Source of the DNA: Marasmius tenuissimus
Lineage: Eukaryota; Basidiomycota; Agaricomycetes; Agaricales; Marasmiaceae
NCBI GenBank assembly: GCA_029532415.1
Contig: JAQOTA010000020.1
Span: 124,001 to 188,000 of the forward strand
DNA length: 64,000 nt
Direction of reading: 5' to 3'
The notes beneath the pieces are model-generated. The model worked only from the letters and a program-made list of their open reading frames with translations. It had not been told where the DNA came from and did not search any database. A program made the translations under genes and the position numbers. Shown here piece by piece: positions 48,317-59,829 of the stretch (position 1 is its first letter; each line of letters opens with the position of its first letter).

Positions 48317-50294
48317 GATGAGACACGGACCAACCTCCTAGAGCAAATGCTGCGTTTTAATATGGGCCAGCATTCATTGTTTGGACCGGTCAGTGCACAC
48401 TGATACGCCACCGATCAAATTTGACCCGTAATGATGGTTGAACGTTGAACGCTCACAAAATTCGAGTAGTTAGAGGCATTGAAGCCTCCGAAATTTGATC
48501 TTCCCAATGGCGTGCTGTGTGTATTTCCAGACATTCATGGTGGCTTTACTCTTGGCTACGAGTGCTGACTTTTCTCACACTGCCGGCGTGGCCCGCAAAA
48601 TGTAGTACCTTCTCCACACTGATCGGGATCAGGTGTCCGGCTTGTTTGCCGCGTACCGGCCAAGGCGGAGGTCTTGTTGATGCTTACTCGCCTCTAACCG
48701 GTACAACTCCTACCGTTCCAATCGCACAGTGAAATGTGGTGGCAGGGTCTTGTCTTCTGTTTGAGGATGAAGGTAAGCTTTAGATCTCTCGATGTCAAAT
48801 TTGATCTGATTGCGAAGAAAGCTCGCTATTGCTTTTTACAGCCCTTTGGGAAATGGATGGCGTCCCCCGCGAGTTGTCGGTATATAGAAATTAAAGGTTG
48901 GGAAAAGGATAGCAAGATCGGCGTCTTCGGGAGATGTTTCGGCAACTCTTCGGGAGGGGTCGAGACGGGCTTGAGGGTGGATCAAAGTGGATTTGAAAAT
49001 GTTTACTTGAGGAGTTTGAGGAGGTTCAAGGTGGTTTAGAAGAGGTTTTGGTAGGTGGATACTAAATTTAGAGTGGTGTCGCCTCCACCCACTTCTTCGA
49101 CCACGCCGCCCCCTTCCTGAACTTATTTTCCATTCAACTTGTCCCTCGTGGTTGTGCTATCCGCTCGTTCCGAGTACCGTGCAAGTCACCCTTCAATCTC
49201 ACTTGCCCTCTTTCCAGTTTGTCCGTCTCTTCGAGTCCAAAAGTCCGCTATACAAAGGGACAAACATCCTCTCAGCTCGTTCCTTCCATTGTCTGGTCGC
49301 ACTCGCTACTCTTAACGAGTTGCCGGATACTGTAAGTGGCCGACAGTTTAGGTCACGGAACCAACACTTCCGGTGGCAACACTGTCCTTTTCCCCGCCCA
49401 TTCACCGTCGATAACCTTCGTGAGCTCTCATGAGCCTCGCCCGGTGTTCGAATATAGACTGAATCACGTATCAGGTCTCACCAACACGAGAAGAAGTCAA
49501 ACCAACTACCTCCCATCGGCCGAAAACAGAGCCAATAATTCTAACCCTTCCCATTATGGCCGCTCTAAAACTAGGCCCATCGTAGGTGAAAGTGAAGGTC
49601 GATATCGTTCGTCCAAGGGACGCGTCAGCAATGGCTTTGATTTCGTATAAGGCAGAGTTTACATACTCGTTGCATAGCGTTGGTCGAACATAGATGGAAA
49701 AACGGCCGTCTTTCTCGGCGGAAGGGCTTATTTATGCATTGGCTACTCTGGATTGGGACTGGACGTACTAGGATCGAGAGACGAGACTCTATAGCTCGAG
49801 ATGGGCTTTAGTACGAGCCAAACAGCGTCTCTCTCGAGTTTCCTTTGCCCTGTAGGTACAATGATCACGAACGCCTTCTGTGAACTGGAGGTGAATCCAC
49901 ACTCCTTCAGAGGGCGAAGCTAGCATATACATAGATCTCTAACAATCCTTTGTTCAGTTCGTCTACTACACTTGCATCACCCAAGATAGACTTATGCTTC
50001 ACCTATGCTGCTGCATTCTTAAGCGACACATTTAGTCTGCGATATGGACAAACTAGATGTGAGTATTCATACGTACCTTATTCCATGACAATGTTATTTT
50101 AAGTTCTAAATTGTCCATTCGAAGGGAAACGCATGGACATAAGCGGAGATCCTCGGAAGGAAAGGTTGCACGAGCGTGAGTCACGTCGCTTCCGCGTGTA
50201 AGTACCATCATTGACATCACGATCTTCTTTCATCACTTCCCACATGGATTCTACCTCCACAGTTTCGTCCAATCGGTCCACCGACAGAATTCAG
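48317..50294. other. Stretch without a supported gene
   Basis: Plus-strand frames 48734-49039 (101 residues) and 49336-49650 are open but show no known domain. Text around 49420-49570 has a weak resemblance to the leader region of the T5orf172 gene near 10.9-11.0 kb, too weak to annotate. Confidence 0.3.
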
Positions 50295-51774
50295 TCATTC
50301 AACCAAAACCTCTGGCATCTCTCCTTTCCCACCATACGCCCACTCAGACTCCCGAAGATCCTTGACCTTCTCAATTCTCTCTTGCAACTCCGCCTTCCTT
50401 CTATTCTCCTCGGTTCGACTCGCCGTGATAAACCTCCCCTGCAGCTCTATTATTTTCTGCTCGATCTGCATCTGCCGATCCGTCCTTGCCCGAGATGGTT
50501 CTCGCAAGGGAGTTGGCGACCATCGGGAGCTGATTGACACCGGTATGAGCGACGTTACAAAGGTATCTGACTCCCCGTCGGAGGACGCTGCGCTTGTGCT
50601 GGAGATACCAGAGGTAGCAAGCGATTGTTTGCTTGAGCTTTCAAAGGAGTAAATCGAGGTGAATGATGAGGTTTCGTCGTCTTCTTCGTCCTCTCCGAAA
50701 TATCCTCTTAGCGGCGTAGTTGATGAGACGGTGTCGTGTCTACTGTGCTTGGCCACCAATTTCTTGTCCTCCCTCTTTGGGATTCTGGTGCCAAAGTTTG
50801 TTCTGGTTGCTCTTGAAACCATCATATCCCGGTGGAATCCCTCTGGGTGATCTGTTCTACCACGTCGTCGACAATGACGGAGCAGTAGCAAGATGGACAC
50901 AACCGCCGACGCGAGGAAGACAACTCCCCCGATGACACTACCAATAATGATTGCCTTCGAGCTATTTCCGTTAGGCGTCTGGGGATTCGTGAAAGAAGGG
51001 CTTGAAAGACACTGGGTATAAGTATGGGTGTGGTCCAAAAAGACGATAAGAAACGGGCTACCTACGTTGGGGAAACCATTGGATGTTGAATGTTGGTTTC
51101 GGGGCTGGAAATGGCGGATTAAGCACTATATCGATATAGAATTTGGCTGGAAGCGGGACCTACGTGTTGCTCGCGCTGGGGGTCGAACCTGCGACAGGTC
51201 CTACCGTTATTGTGGGAGTAAACGTAGTGAGCGCCTCATTCGGCCTGATGTCCTTCACTTCAATAATCGAAAACAATGAGCTAGTTTGATCGGCACCCAC
51301 TGGTTGTCGGTTTTTGTTAAAAAAGCCACGAGCTGGACCTCGCTGGTAGTTCAATATGGTTAATGGAGCTTCGAGGCCAAGCGGCAAATATATTTACCCT
51401 GTGGCTTTCGCCATGATACTTATTACACCGAATTCCTTTGGATTCTCGTCATCTGTCAACGTCAAGGTGGGTTGTGCACTGAGGAGCTGTGTAAAGGTTG
51501 TTTTCGAGGTCTGTCCCAAATATATCAACCCAAAGTCGAATGGTTCCGTGTCCCCCGTCCGGTTCCAGGCGACAATAACGCCTTGACAGACTGTCATTTG
51601 TGTAGGAAATGTCGCATTATCCGTATCAAGCTGGAGCTGAGCTCCGGCCCTTCGGGATATCAGAGCCACGTAGATATAGAGCGGTAGTACACGACTAGAA
51701 ATGCCAAATGAACTTGTTAGGAACCCTATTGGACAAGAAACGGATACCTACGTGCACGTCATGAATCTCATCAT
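50295..51774 (-). CDS. L2: long-form single-pass membrane protein
   Basis: Exons 51752-51774, 51398-51694, 51297-51342, 51164-51252, 51066-51104 and 50295-51000 give 399 residues. The leader MMRFMTCTRVLPLYIYVALI is followed by an outer domain (AQLQLDTDNATFPTQM, VAWNRTGDTEPFDFGLIYLG) and Ser/Thr exons. The helix IIIGSVIGGVVFLASAVVSI precedes RHCRRRGRTDHPEGFHRDMM and a tail ending ARTDRQMQIEQKIIELQGRF and RESEWAYGGKGE. The tail also has an acidic EDEEDDE patch. It is close to L1 in helix and tail but diverged outside, as expected if the outside faces changing ligands (inference). The 46-nt third exon matches L0 in size. Confidence 0.83.
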
Positions 51775-51846
51775 CTTCAAAGCGAGAGCATTCCAGAGTT
51801 TTACGGGAAAGAGAAGATAGACATTCGCCGTCGAAACGAGTCCATC

Positions 51847-51854
51847 CATATAGC
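51847..51854 (-). promoter_or_regulatory. CATATAGC core-promoter-like element of L2
   Basis: It lies 73 bp before the L2 start, in the context CCATATAGCCATCTCGTCGT, very close to the L4 context. Confidence 0.6.
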
Positions 51855-52224
51855 CATCTCGTCGTAAGTTATGTTGTCATCATAACCGATATCTAGAACT
51901 GATTGATTCAATCTCCATCGGCGGTACGCTCGTTGGTGGCAAACAATTTGATTGATCAAGAAAAGCTGTGTGACCTGTGATACCAACACTCGTTGGACAG
52001 AAATGGTGGCTCGCGGAGTCCAATTGTGAACGTTCGCGATCGGGAACATGAGAATATCAGACCTGGAATCAATTTTGAAGTAACATAGGTAATAATTTAC
52101 ACGCTTGTGGTTTTTTATCACGTCCAAACTCTTCGAATGTCGAGTGCTCCCCTTCAGACTTACTCTCTGCTCAATTCATCAAAATCATTTGTACCTCAAA
52201 AGCCCCCTCGCCGAGAGATCTCAA

Positions 52225-53145
52225 TCATAATCCTGATTTCTCCTCGGCGCCCACAGATTTCTCGTTCCACCCATACCCAAAGGCCTTGTTATCCTCAGAT
52301 TTCCGATTCGTCTCAGGCTGTGTGGCAACCATTGGACTCTGAGCTGGCTCTTGCGCTCGGCGGCGGCGGAGGAATAAGAGAACCAGAAGTAACAGGAGGA
52401 GTGCAACGACTCCACCTAAAACACCTCCGACAATTTCTCCTTTATGATCGTTGTGAATCGCGCTCGCCGTCACCGGTTGAGTTTGGGAGGCGACAGTTGT
52501 CATTACACTTATGCCAATTAGTAAGACTTTCTTCGCGATGATGTGTGAAGACAGAACAACTCACATTGTATCGGTTGCTATCCATGTCAGAGGGCCATCA
52601 CGAGTCGGCGTGACGGTAGTCGTTGCGGGAATTACGATAGATGTTGGGGCTGGTAAGACGACTAGTGGTATCCTCCGATCGCTATAAATCGCATTTAGTC
52701 GTTTCTTCGAGATGGTAAATACGAAAACTGACTCAATAATAGGCCCATCTGGTCCTGGAGGCCCCCATTGGAACATTCTAGAGGACCTTACTAAATGAGC
52801 CTGAATTGAAAAGCCTGCAAAACTTACCCGGTAGCTGTGACTTTAAGTGTAAAAGTGTTGCCGATTTGGTCTCGTTTGTACGGTAATACAAGTGTCTGGA
52901 CAGGAGACTCTTGAGTGTCATACAACGTGACGTTACCCATGTACGGTTGAAAACCCCAGGTCGCGTTGTATGGTTGAGAGGCTATTATTGTCAAAAGTTC
53001 CCCCAGCTTGTGGTCATCTTCCTCTTCGTCATCGGGTGGAATAGGAGAACAGAGGAAATCTAGAGGTCTTTAACCATCGAAAGACAGTTTCAGTATCGAG
53101 TGCACAAGATATTCACGACAAAACATACATTACTGTGTCACCCAT
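52225..53145 (-). CDS. S2: short-form single-pass membrane protein
   Basis: Exons 53129-53145, 52828-53067, 52733-52777, 52565-52681 and 52225-52507 give 233 residues. The outer domain ends NTFTLKVTATG like S3 (STFTLTATATG). The linker holds PLVVLPAPTS, the helix IVGGVLGGVVALLLLLLVLL, then LRRRRAQ. The short tail is AFGYGWNEKSVGAEEKSGL. Unlike S3 it has an acidic N-terminal stretch (PPDDEEEDDHK) and no clear signal peptide, so secretion of this copy is doubtful or the true start is elsewhere. The intron ending AAG is unusual but matches the same junction in S3. Confidence 0.75.
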
Positions 53146-55597
53146 GTCGAAAGTCTAACACTGAAGACGTAGAAAGGTGAATGAGGGGTAGCTTGCTCGA
53201 GGGGGCGTCGTAGTATCAGAGTAAGACGATGTGCTCAAAAGATAGTAATTGGTCGTAATTCCTCCCCACAGCCTTGGCCTGGGTAGCTAGATGATGAATT
53301 ACATCCGCATTTGCACCAGTCTGTGCTGTGGCCATGTCATATTTGTGATGAAATATGAGACTTCAGAGCTGGAACATACAATCAGCTGTGTGCATGATCT
53401 ACTCACCGCTTTCCACCCAAAACCCACTATTCACTCCGTGATAATCACCAACTTAGCCTCCTCCAGCAGATTTCAAGACCCAAAATTGAATCTTTACGAA
53501 ACGAGTACCAATATTCGATCGGTCGTTTCCAGCCCGAGGCGGCCTGAGTGGATAGATACCCTCAGGTTCGGAGTTCGAATATCGCCTCCAAAGCTCGAGA
53601 TTGGGGAGCGAGGCGAACGAAAATGCGCGCCAGCAAGATACAAAGGCAGTACAACTAGCACAGCCGAAAAGCAGGAAAATCTTGATGAGATAGATAGCAC
53701 GGGATACTTGCATAGTACTTGTGATTGGCTGACGGATGGGGGAGGTAATCTATCGACCTACCCTCAAGTACCGGCCGGCCGGCAAACCCTCGAAAGCTGA
53801 GCTCCGAGATCAACGCGTCTCTCTCCCTTCCATCATCTCTGTATCCCTTCTGATTCTTTGCTCGACTTATGCAATCCTAAATCACACTTTATCGACATGA
53901 TATCGCTGGCACGCAAATTACAAGGTAGAACGAAGGGATTTGAAGTGATATGGCATGGGCCTCTTGGTGCGCTCTTGCTTCTCGTTGTTCATCATACTCT
54001 TCCATGTCAACTCTTTATATTTCTTGCTTTTCATCTAGTTATGTTGCTGATTCTCCTCTCATTTTCCGGCGAGTCGGACGTCAAGACATTTAAGATCTGG
54101 AATTACTGGAGAACACGCACCTGAACCCTCGACCTGTTCGTTTCCTTCAATTTTGGGCCTTATTTTCATTGTTGATGCTTGCAGTTGCTGTGCTCTGCTA
54201 CATCCCTTGTGACGTGCCACGCCTTGCGTCGTCTTTCGTTTCATTCTGCCTTTAAAGCGACGCTGTCGCAACTGCCATCCTCGAGCATTCGTTCGGCTTT
54301 ACATCTCGTTTGTTTTTATTCTCCCTCATCAAGGTTAGCTCGGGCCAGCCCTCGCTGGGTCTGACTGGACCCTTGGCTATCATGAAGTCGTCAGTTTGCT
54401 GGGCAAGGGCATAGCGGTCACTGTTGGAGACCTGGATCCGGACTGTCGGCCCATGCATCCCTCACGAGTTTGACTCTCGTTTTCTGTGTCATGGCTCAGC
54501 CTATTATAATCCCTTTTGACCCTGCTGCCTCCCTCTTGGCGTCTCGCTCGTCGCGTTTTTAATATGGATCTCTTCACTTTCTTCTTGCGTTTAACTGACC
54601 CTTCAACAACGGTAATGTAATTCGTTGTCATCGAGAAGATTACACTCCTCCGTTCAGCATTCATTTTCGCCTTCCATCCCGAATAACCTAGTGGTAGAAC
54701 ATCCCATCGCCGGGTTCCACAGGACCCTCGGTGCTCAGGACGGCGCTGAGTTCATCATCGTTATCACTCCGTGATGTCTCGGAGCTAGTTGGCGCTGATA
54801 AGGAGAGGGAAACGCGCTTTTACTTGATATGTTGTTTCTTCTCGGACTCCTCTATGCCTTTTTGTCCTCGTCAACGTCTGGATCTCTCCGCCCTGATTAC
54901 GCCCGATATCGTATACGAGCTTGACCTTGCGTTTTGTTTTCTGCTCAACGATCTCGTGGGCTATATACTCACTCACGCACCCTTCGGAGGTGCCAAGTAG
55001 CGTATGCTGTCCGTCTGCTACCCTTGAAATCTCCCTATATCTCTGCTTTCCCGCATCTCAATGTTAGAATGCCATCCCTTAGTTGGCGAGTGTATGCTAG
55101 GCACTGCCCTGAACACTCAGCCATATCTCTGTGATACCTTGCGTTGAGCTCTGGGCTCTCCTTTTCGCCATATCTATTGCGGCCGTTTTTTCTGTGAGAT
55201 CCGGACTGTCAATTCTTGTACAACCTGTGACTATCATCACAAGTTGTTGATTAGACGCACCTCTATGTCTGTAATTCATAGGACTGGAATACACGGAGCA
55301 AATGTTACCTGCTAGCGTCCTTACTAGGCTTATAACCGGTCCTTCGATGATGATGGCAAGCACGGATTGAATGTTCTTGCCTGAGTCTCAAAGGAAATCA
55401 GAACTTCTGATCCCACATATCCGACCATTTCACCTCATGATATGATAGTAGCTGATCATGGTTGCATGCTCAACAGCGTTCAATTTAGGGGGTATAGACG
55501 GTTGGTACGACATGTGGATACAAGTCTCCACGTAGCGTTCTTGTGATCTCGGAGGTTCTCTTCGATACCATCAGTCTGACCTAGCGAGAGATCCCCG
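53146..55597. other. Gene-poor spacer with array-linked repeat block
   Basis: 53745-53990 matches the block at 2.7 kb: CTACCCTCAAG, CCGGCCGGCCGG, GGTAGAACGAAGGGATT and GATATGGCATGGG. The rest is pyrimidine-rich on the plus strand without supported genes. Similar words to the 43-45 kb spacer recur near 54380-54410. Confidence 0.55.
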
Positions 55598-57068
55598 TCA
55601 ATCAAGCAAAGCAGACGGCACCTCTCCTTCCCCACCATATGCCCACTCGGATTCTCGAAGCTCCTTTGCCTTCTCGATCCTCTCTTTCAACTCTGCTCTT
55701 GTTCGTCCCTTTTCTTCCCCAGATCCACTGGCCGTGATATATCGCCCCTGCAACTCGATAATTTTTTGCTCGATTTGCATTTGCCGATCTGTTCTCGCTC
55801 GAGACGGTGTTGTCGATTGAGATACTGACGGAAGTTGGTTGATCGACACCGGTATAAGCGGGAGTATAGACGTGTCTGACGCCTTTTCGGATGAGGAAGC
55901 GCTTGTACAGGAGACAGCAGAGGCACTGGGTGTTTGTGTGCCCTGAGTGATACAGAGGTCTGTTGAGATTGAGACCGAGCTTCTGTCGTCTTGGTATCTT
56001 CCAAAATCTTCTCGTGGTCCCTCTCTTTCCTTTCGCCGACGTAGGGCCAGAACGGCACCCAAAATTGATAGCAGCAGAAACACGACCCCGCCAAGTACGC
56101 TTCCTATGATGATTGACCTTCGGTCTTGGTCTTGTGCTGCTGCTGGCGAGGACGAGGCTGTCCCCTCATACTGCGGGTTCGTTGATGGAGTTGGATCAGT
56201 GATTCGAGCCAAACCAGAGGTTGAAGAGTCGCTACGAGTACTAAATCAGAGGTTTCTGTACTTGGTCTGTATGACAGTGATAGGTTGGACTCACCCTATA
56301 GCTGCTGTAGAGGAAAGTTGTGTTGTCATTGAGGTTCTTGGGGCTAAACTTGAAAGATGCATGTTTTGGGAATTTGTTCTGATAAAGAAGCTAGATAAAG
56401 CGACCTGTTACGGAGGATGGATTAGTAAAACAACGCACGTTGAAGTCGTCAAGTTTCCCCTCGAATGGAAATCGATAGGAGAAGTCATCGCAACCACCGT
56501 GGTGTAGAATATAGTTTCTTCAGTAGTTGATATTTCACTTTCAATGTCAAGGATCAAGTCATAACCGCAATCCTGAAGCGTAATCTGAGGACTCACCCAG
56601 GATTTCTCACAGCCACAAACTCCAATGTTCTGGAAATGATTTAGTTTCTTACCCCAAGTGGGCTACTGAAAGGTCTTACCCAGGTGCCATTGCCAAAAAT
56701 GTCACTGTATCATTTGCATTTCCACCTGTCATTCCATTGTATGGGAGACCCGCCGCCAGTGTTGAAGTGGCAGGCGGCTCCAATCCTGGGTCTATCAACC
56801 TGATGTCGAATACCTCGTTCAAGTTATCCGCTACCCAAACCCAGCCTACGGTGACCAGTTGGGAAACAATGATGGTTGGAGGCAACGGAATATCAGAATT
56901 GATGGAAAAGGTTTGTCCTTGGACCCCCCAAAAGAAGAGGTATGAACAAAGAAAGATCGTCAGGATATAACTAACAAAAAATAAAGAATAGTGTCAGAAT
57001 GGTTATTAAGTTAAGAGAGAGAGAGAGAGGGAGAGAGAGAGAGTTGCATACGTGACTCCTCGACGCAT
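55598..57068 (-). CDS. L3: long-form single-pass membrane protein
   Basis: Exons 57052-57068, 56680-56970, 56597-56629, 56439-56537, 56295-56390 and 55598-56240 give 392 residues. The leader MRRGVTYILTIFLCSYLFFW is followed by an outer domain (QTFSINSDIPLPPTIIVSQ, VGWVWVADNLNEVFDIRL). The linker is long and Ser/Thr-rich; the helix is IIIGSVLGGVVFLLLSILGA. The tail has ARTDRQMQIEQKIIELQGRY and RIEKAKELRESEWAYGGEGE but lacks the RDMMV motif seen in L1, L2 and L4 (REDFGRYQDD instead). Intron 1 holds a long CT-rich tract. It has no S partner on its 5' side; the next gene upstream is L4. Confidence 0.82.
57010..57046. repeat. GA/CT microsatellite in L3 intron 1
   Basis: (GA)n with short interruptions on the plus strand, CT-rich in gene orientation, just after the 5' splice site. 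It lies within the intron that splits the signal peptide. Confidence 0.9.
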
Positions 57069-57140
57069 GATCAAAGCTGACGGAGGGCTCGTATAAATCC
57101 TGGGGTAAAGAAAGGAATGACATCGTTTTCAACGAAGGCT

Positions 57141-57148
57141 CATATATA
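57141..57148 (-). promoter_or_regulatory. CATATATA core-promoter-like element of L3
   Basis: It sits 73 bp before the L3 start, at the same place as CATATAGC in L2 and L4. Confidence 0.5.
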
Positions 57149-57974
57149 TTTCTTACGTGCGCCTTCCTCACAACTCACATCCGGGGATGATTTTGTTACT
57201 AGGACTACCAGTCCTAGTAGCAGTCTTCTTCATCTCAGCGAGGTATCCGAACCGAGATCAACTCATTGGGCAAACGAGATGATGTGTATGTTACCAGCAT
57301 CTCTTGGATATTACCTCGAGGTAATGTCTCGCCGTCAAAGTATCTTTGAAAGATTTTTGATGCGGAAGGATGAATTGGACGCAGGATCAAGTCGGACTTG
57401 TCATGATGCAGTATGTATAGGGAACATTTGACACACGCATCGTGCTGTAGGTATTTCAATTGAGTAAACTTCCACCATTCACATCTCATAAACAGCCGCG
57501 TCTTTCCTCGTCTCCAGTACATCCACGAGGTTTTCGTGTTATTGTGTCTAACCATACAGAGTCGCTCGAGTCCGTCTCAAGACAATGTGAAGATTTTCTA
57601 TGTGCTGCCGTGTCTTTCTATCCATAACTAAAAGCCTTTTTACCGTCGTCTACCCTATTCATTCACCGTTTTGTTCGTATCACACAGATTCCATTTGGCG
57701 AGAATCATGAAATCGACACAGGCTCGATGTTGTACCTTCTCGGCTTGATAGTTCCGTGGGAATCATTGACTCATTCTGATCTGCAGTGCGGTACTCTCGC
57801 TGGAGGTACAAAGTGATCCTCTTGTTCGGTCTGCTGTGCTGGCACCGTATCTTGCCGCTCTCCCTCAATGAATGCCCAAAAAATGGTTAGAAGATCTATA
57901 GTTACAAATGTCTGTGCAGTGTTCGTAGAGTTGAGCCTCAGTCCAATTGGATTCGATCCAGAGAAAAGTCATGA

Positions 57975-59334
57975 TCAATCAATCAAGATATCCGGTACCT
58001 GTCCCTCCCCGCCAAACGCCCATTCAGATTCTCGAAGATCTTTCACCTTCTCGATTCTATCTTTCAACTCGGACCTAGTTCGATTCTTTTCCTCCCCAGT
58101 TCCAATCGCCGTAATAAACATGCCTTGCAGCTCGATTATCTTCTGCTCAATCTGCATTTCTCGATCCGTTCTTGCTCGAGAAGGTGATCTCAGGTGAAAT
58201 GGCGACAGGGGTGGGGTAAGCGATACGAGCGGCAGTATAGGGATCCCTGATGTCCCTTGGGAGGAAGTCGTACTGAAGGAGACAGCTGAGGCAGCCTGTG
58301 TTCGTGTTGCTGTGCTCGTAGGGGAGTACGTTGACATTGAAACCGAACTTCTGTTATTTTGGTCTCCTCCAAAATCATCTTGGAGGGGCGTATTCGATGA
58401 GTTGGCGTCCATATTTCTATTTCCCTCTTGTGCTTTCTCCCTTCTTGGTTTACCGGCTTTTGCCGTTTTTAAGACCATCATATCCCGTCTGAATCCTTCG
58501 CACGGCTGTTTTCTTGCCCTTCGGCGATGTAGGAAGACACCTAATAGCACTAGTAATAGAATTACAACTCCGCCCGTAACGCTTCCAATGATTATGGATC
58601 TGTGGTTTTGTATCCTAGATGCTCCCTCGTCCGAGGTGCTCGATGTAGTATCCGTGGCTGAACTCACAGGAGTTGCAATTTCCGTCCGAGAACTCGATCT
58701 GGGACTAGTACATGGAGGGACCGGATTGGAGATGCGTAGTAAAATCACTCACAAAAATGCCGAGGATCCGGTCGGAGCAGCTGTTTGTACAACCACCAAC
58801 GTGCTGAACATAGTGGTATGAGAATGTGACGAATCCCTTTGAAGAAATCAGAGAAGTGTCAAATACAATCCTGGAGTCTGAGTGTGACTCAAGTACCCAC
58901 TCGACAGCCAAAAAGGTTGCAGTTCTGGCAATGGTTAGTCATCACGTTAAGCGAACTAAACCCAGAACGTCTTACCCGGGCTTTGGCGCTGAAATTATGA
59001 CTGTACCCTTTGCCGTTCCAGGACTTGGTGTCGTAGTAGGAATGCCTGCTGTAATCGTGAAAGGATCCAATCCCGGGTACATCAACTTGATGGCGAAGAT
59101 TTCATCACGAAGCCCCTGCCAGATCCAGCTCACGTTAACCGGCTGCGAAACGCTGATTTTTGTGGGGAATGAAGTGCTAGGATCGATAGAAAAGTTCGCT
59201 CCTTGAGCTTCCCCAATTAAGAGAAATGAACAAAAGAAGGAGAGGGTATGACTAGGGGGAAATAAGAACAATCTCATCAACGTATGTCTTCCATGCAAGA
59301 AGGGAAGGGAAGCATACTACGTAAACCGACACAT
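57975..59334 (-). CDS. L4: long-form single-pass membrane protein
   Basis: Exons 59321-59334, 58976-59251, 58901-58924, 58753-58836 and 57975-58704 give 375 residues. The leader MCRFTHTLSFFCSFLLIGEA leads to ANFSIDPSTSFPTKISVSQP and VSWIWQGLRDEIFAIKLMYP. A linker holds TTMFSTLVVVQTAAPTGSSA. The helix IIIGSVTGGVVILLLVLLGV is followed by HRRRARKQPCEGFRRDMMVL. The tail ends ARTDREMQIEQKIIELQGMF and RESEWAFGGEGQ. The third exon is short and uses a GTGGGT donor, the only choice that keeps frame. It pairs with S3 496 bp upstream. Confidence 0.82.
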
Positions 59335-59406
59335 CTTCACGGCGAAGAAAGGACTCGCGCAGATCCTGGGGATGAAAAGGGAAGGACGTCGTCCCCAGCA
59401 AAAGTC

Positions 59407-59414
59407 CATATAGC
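59407..59414 (-). promoter_or_regulatory. CATATAGC core-promoter-like element of L4
   Basis: It lies 73 bp before the L4 start in the context CCATATAGCCGTTTCGTCGT, nearly the same as at L2. Confidence 0.6.
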
Positions 59415-59829
59415 CGTTTCGTCGTGCATCTTTCTCACAGCCCGCATCCAAGGATGATTGATGTTGTTACCAGTAACTACCAATGGCAATTTCCTTCAAT
59501 TGAATGAACTATCTGGATGCAATAAGCTCATTAGGCAAGCGAGACGATGTGTATGATATCAGCAACCGGGACAGTTGCGTCGAGACAATCTCTCACTAAG
59601 TCAAAGCAGAAACTGATCTTGATGTGGGAAGATGGGATCATTGAACCTCAAATTAAACCGAATCTATCATAACGGGGTATAAGAAACACCTCGCGTGCGC
59701 ACCCTGCTGTAACGAATCTCAAGAAGGATCCTTTCAGCCATTCCCTATGATACTACACCCACAAACCACTCTGGACTCAACATCCCTTCTCGTACAGACG
59801 AACCCCCCTGTTACCATCACAATCCACCA

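Noticed and set aside
48734..49039. 101-codon plus-strand frame
   Set aside because: Open and ATG-like, but no domain, no splice partners and no repeat support.
49152..49650. Possible third T5orf172-type N-terminal region
   Set aside because: Only a weak likeness to the 10.9-11.0 kb leader; no YKVGRT or ERLVH domain follows.
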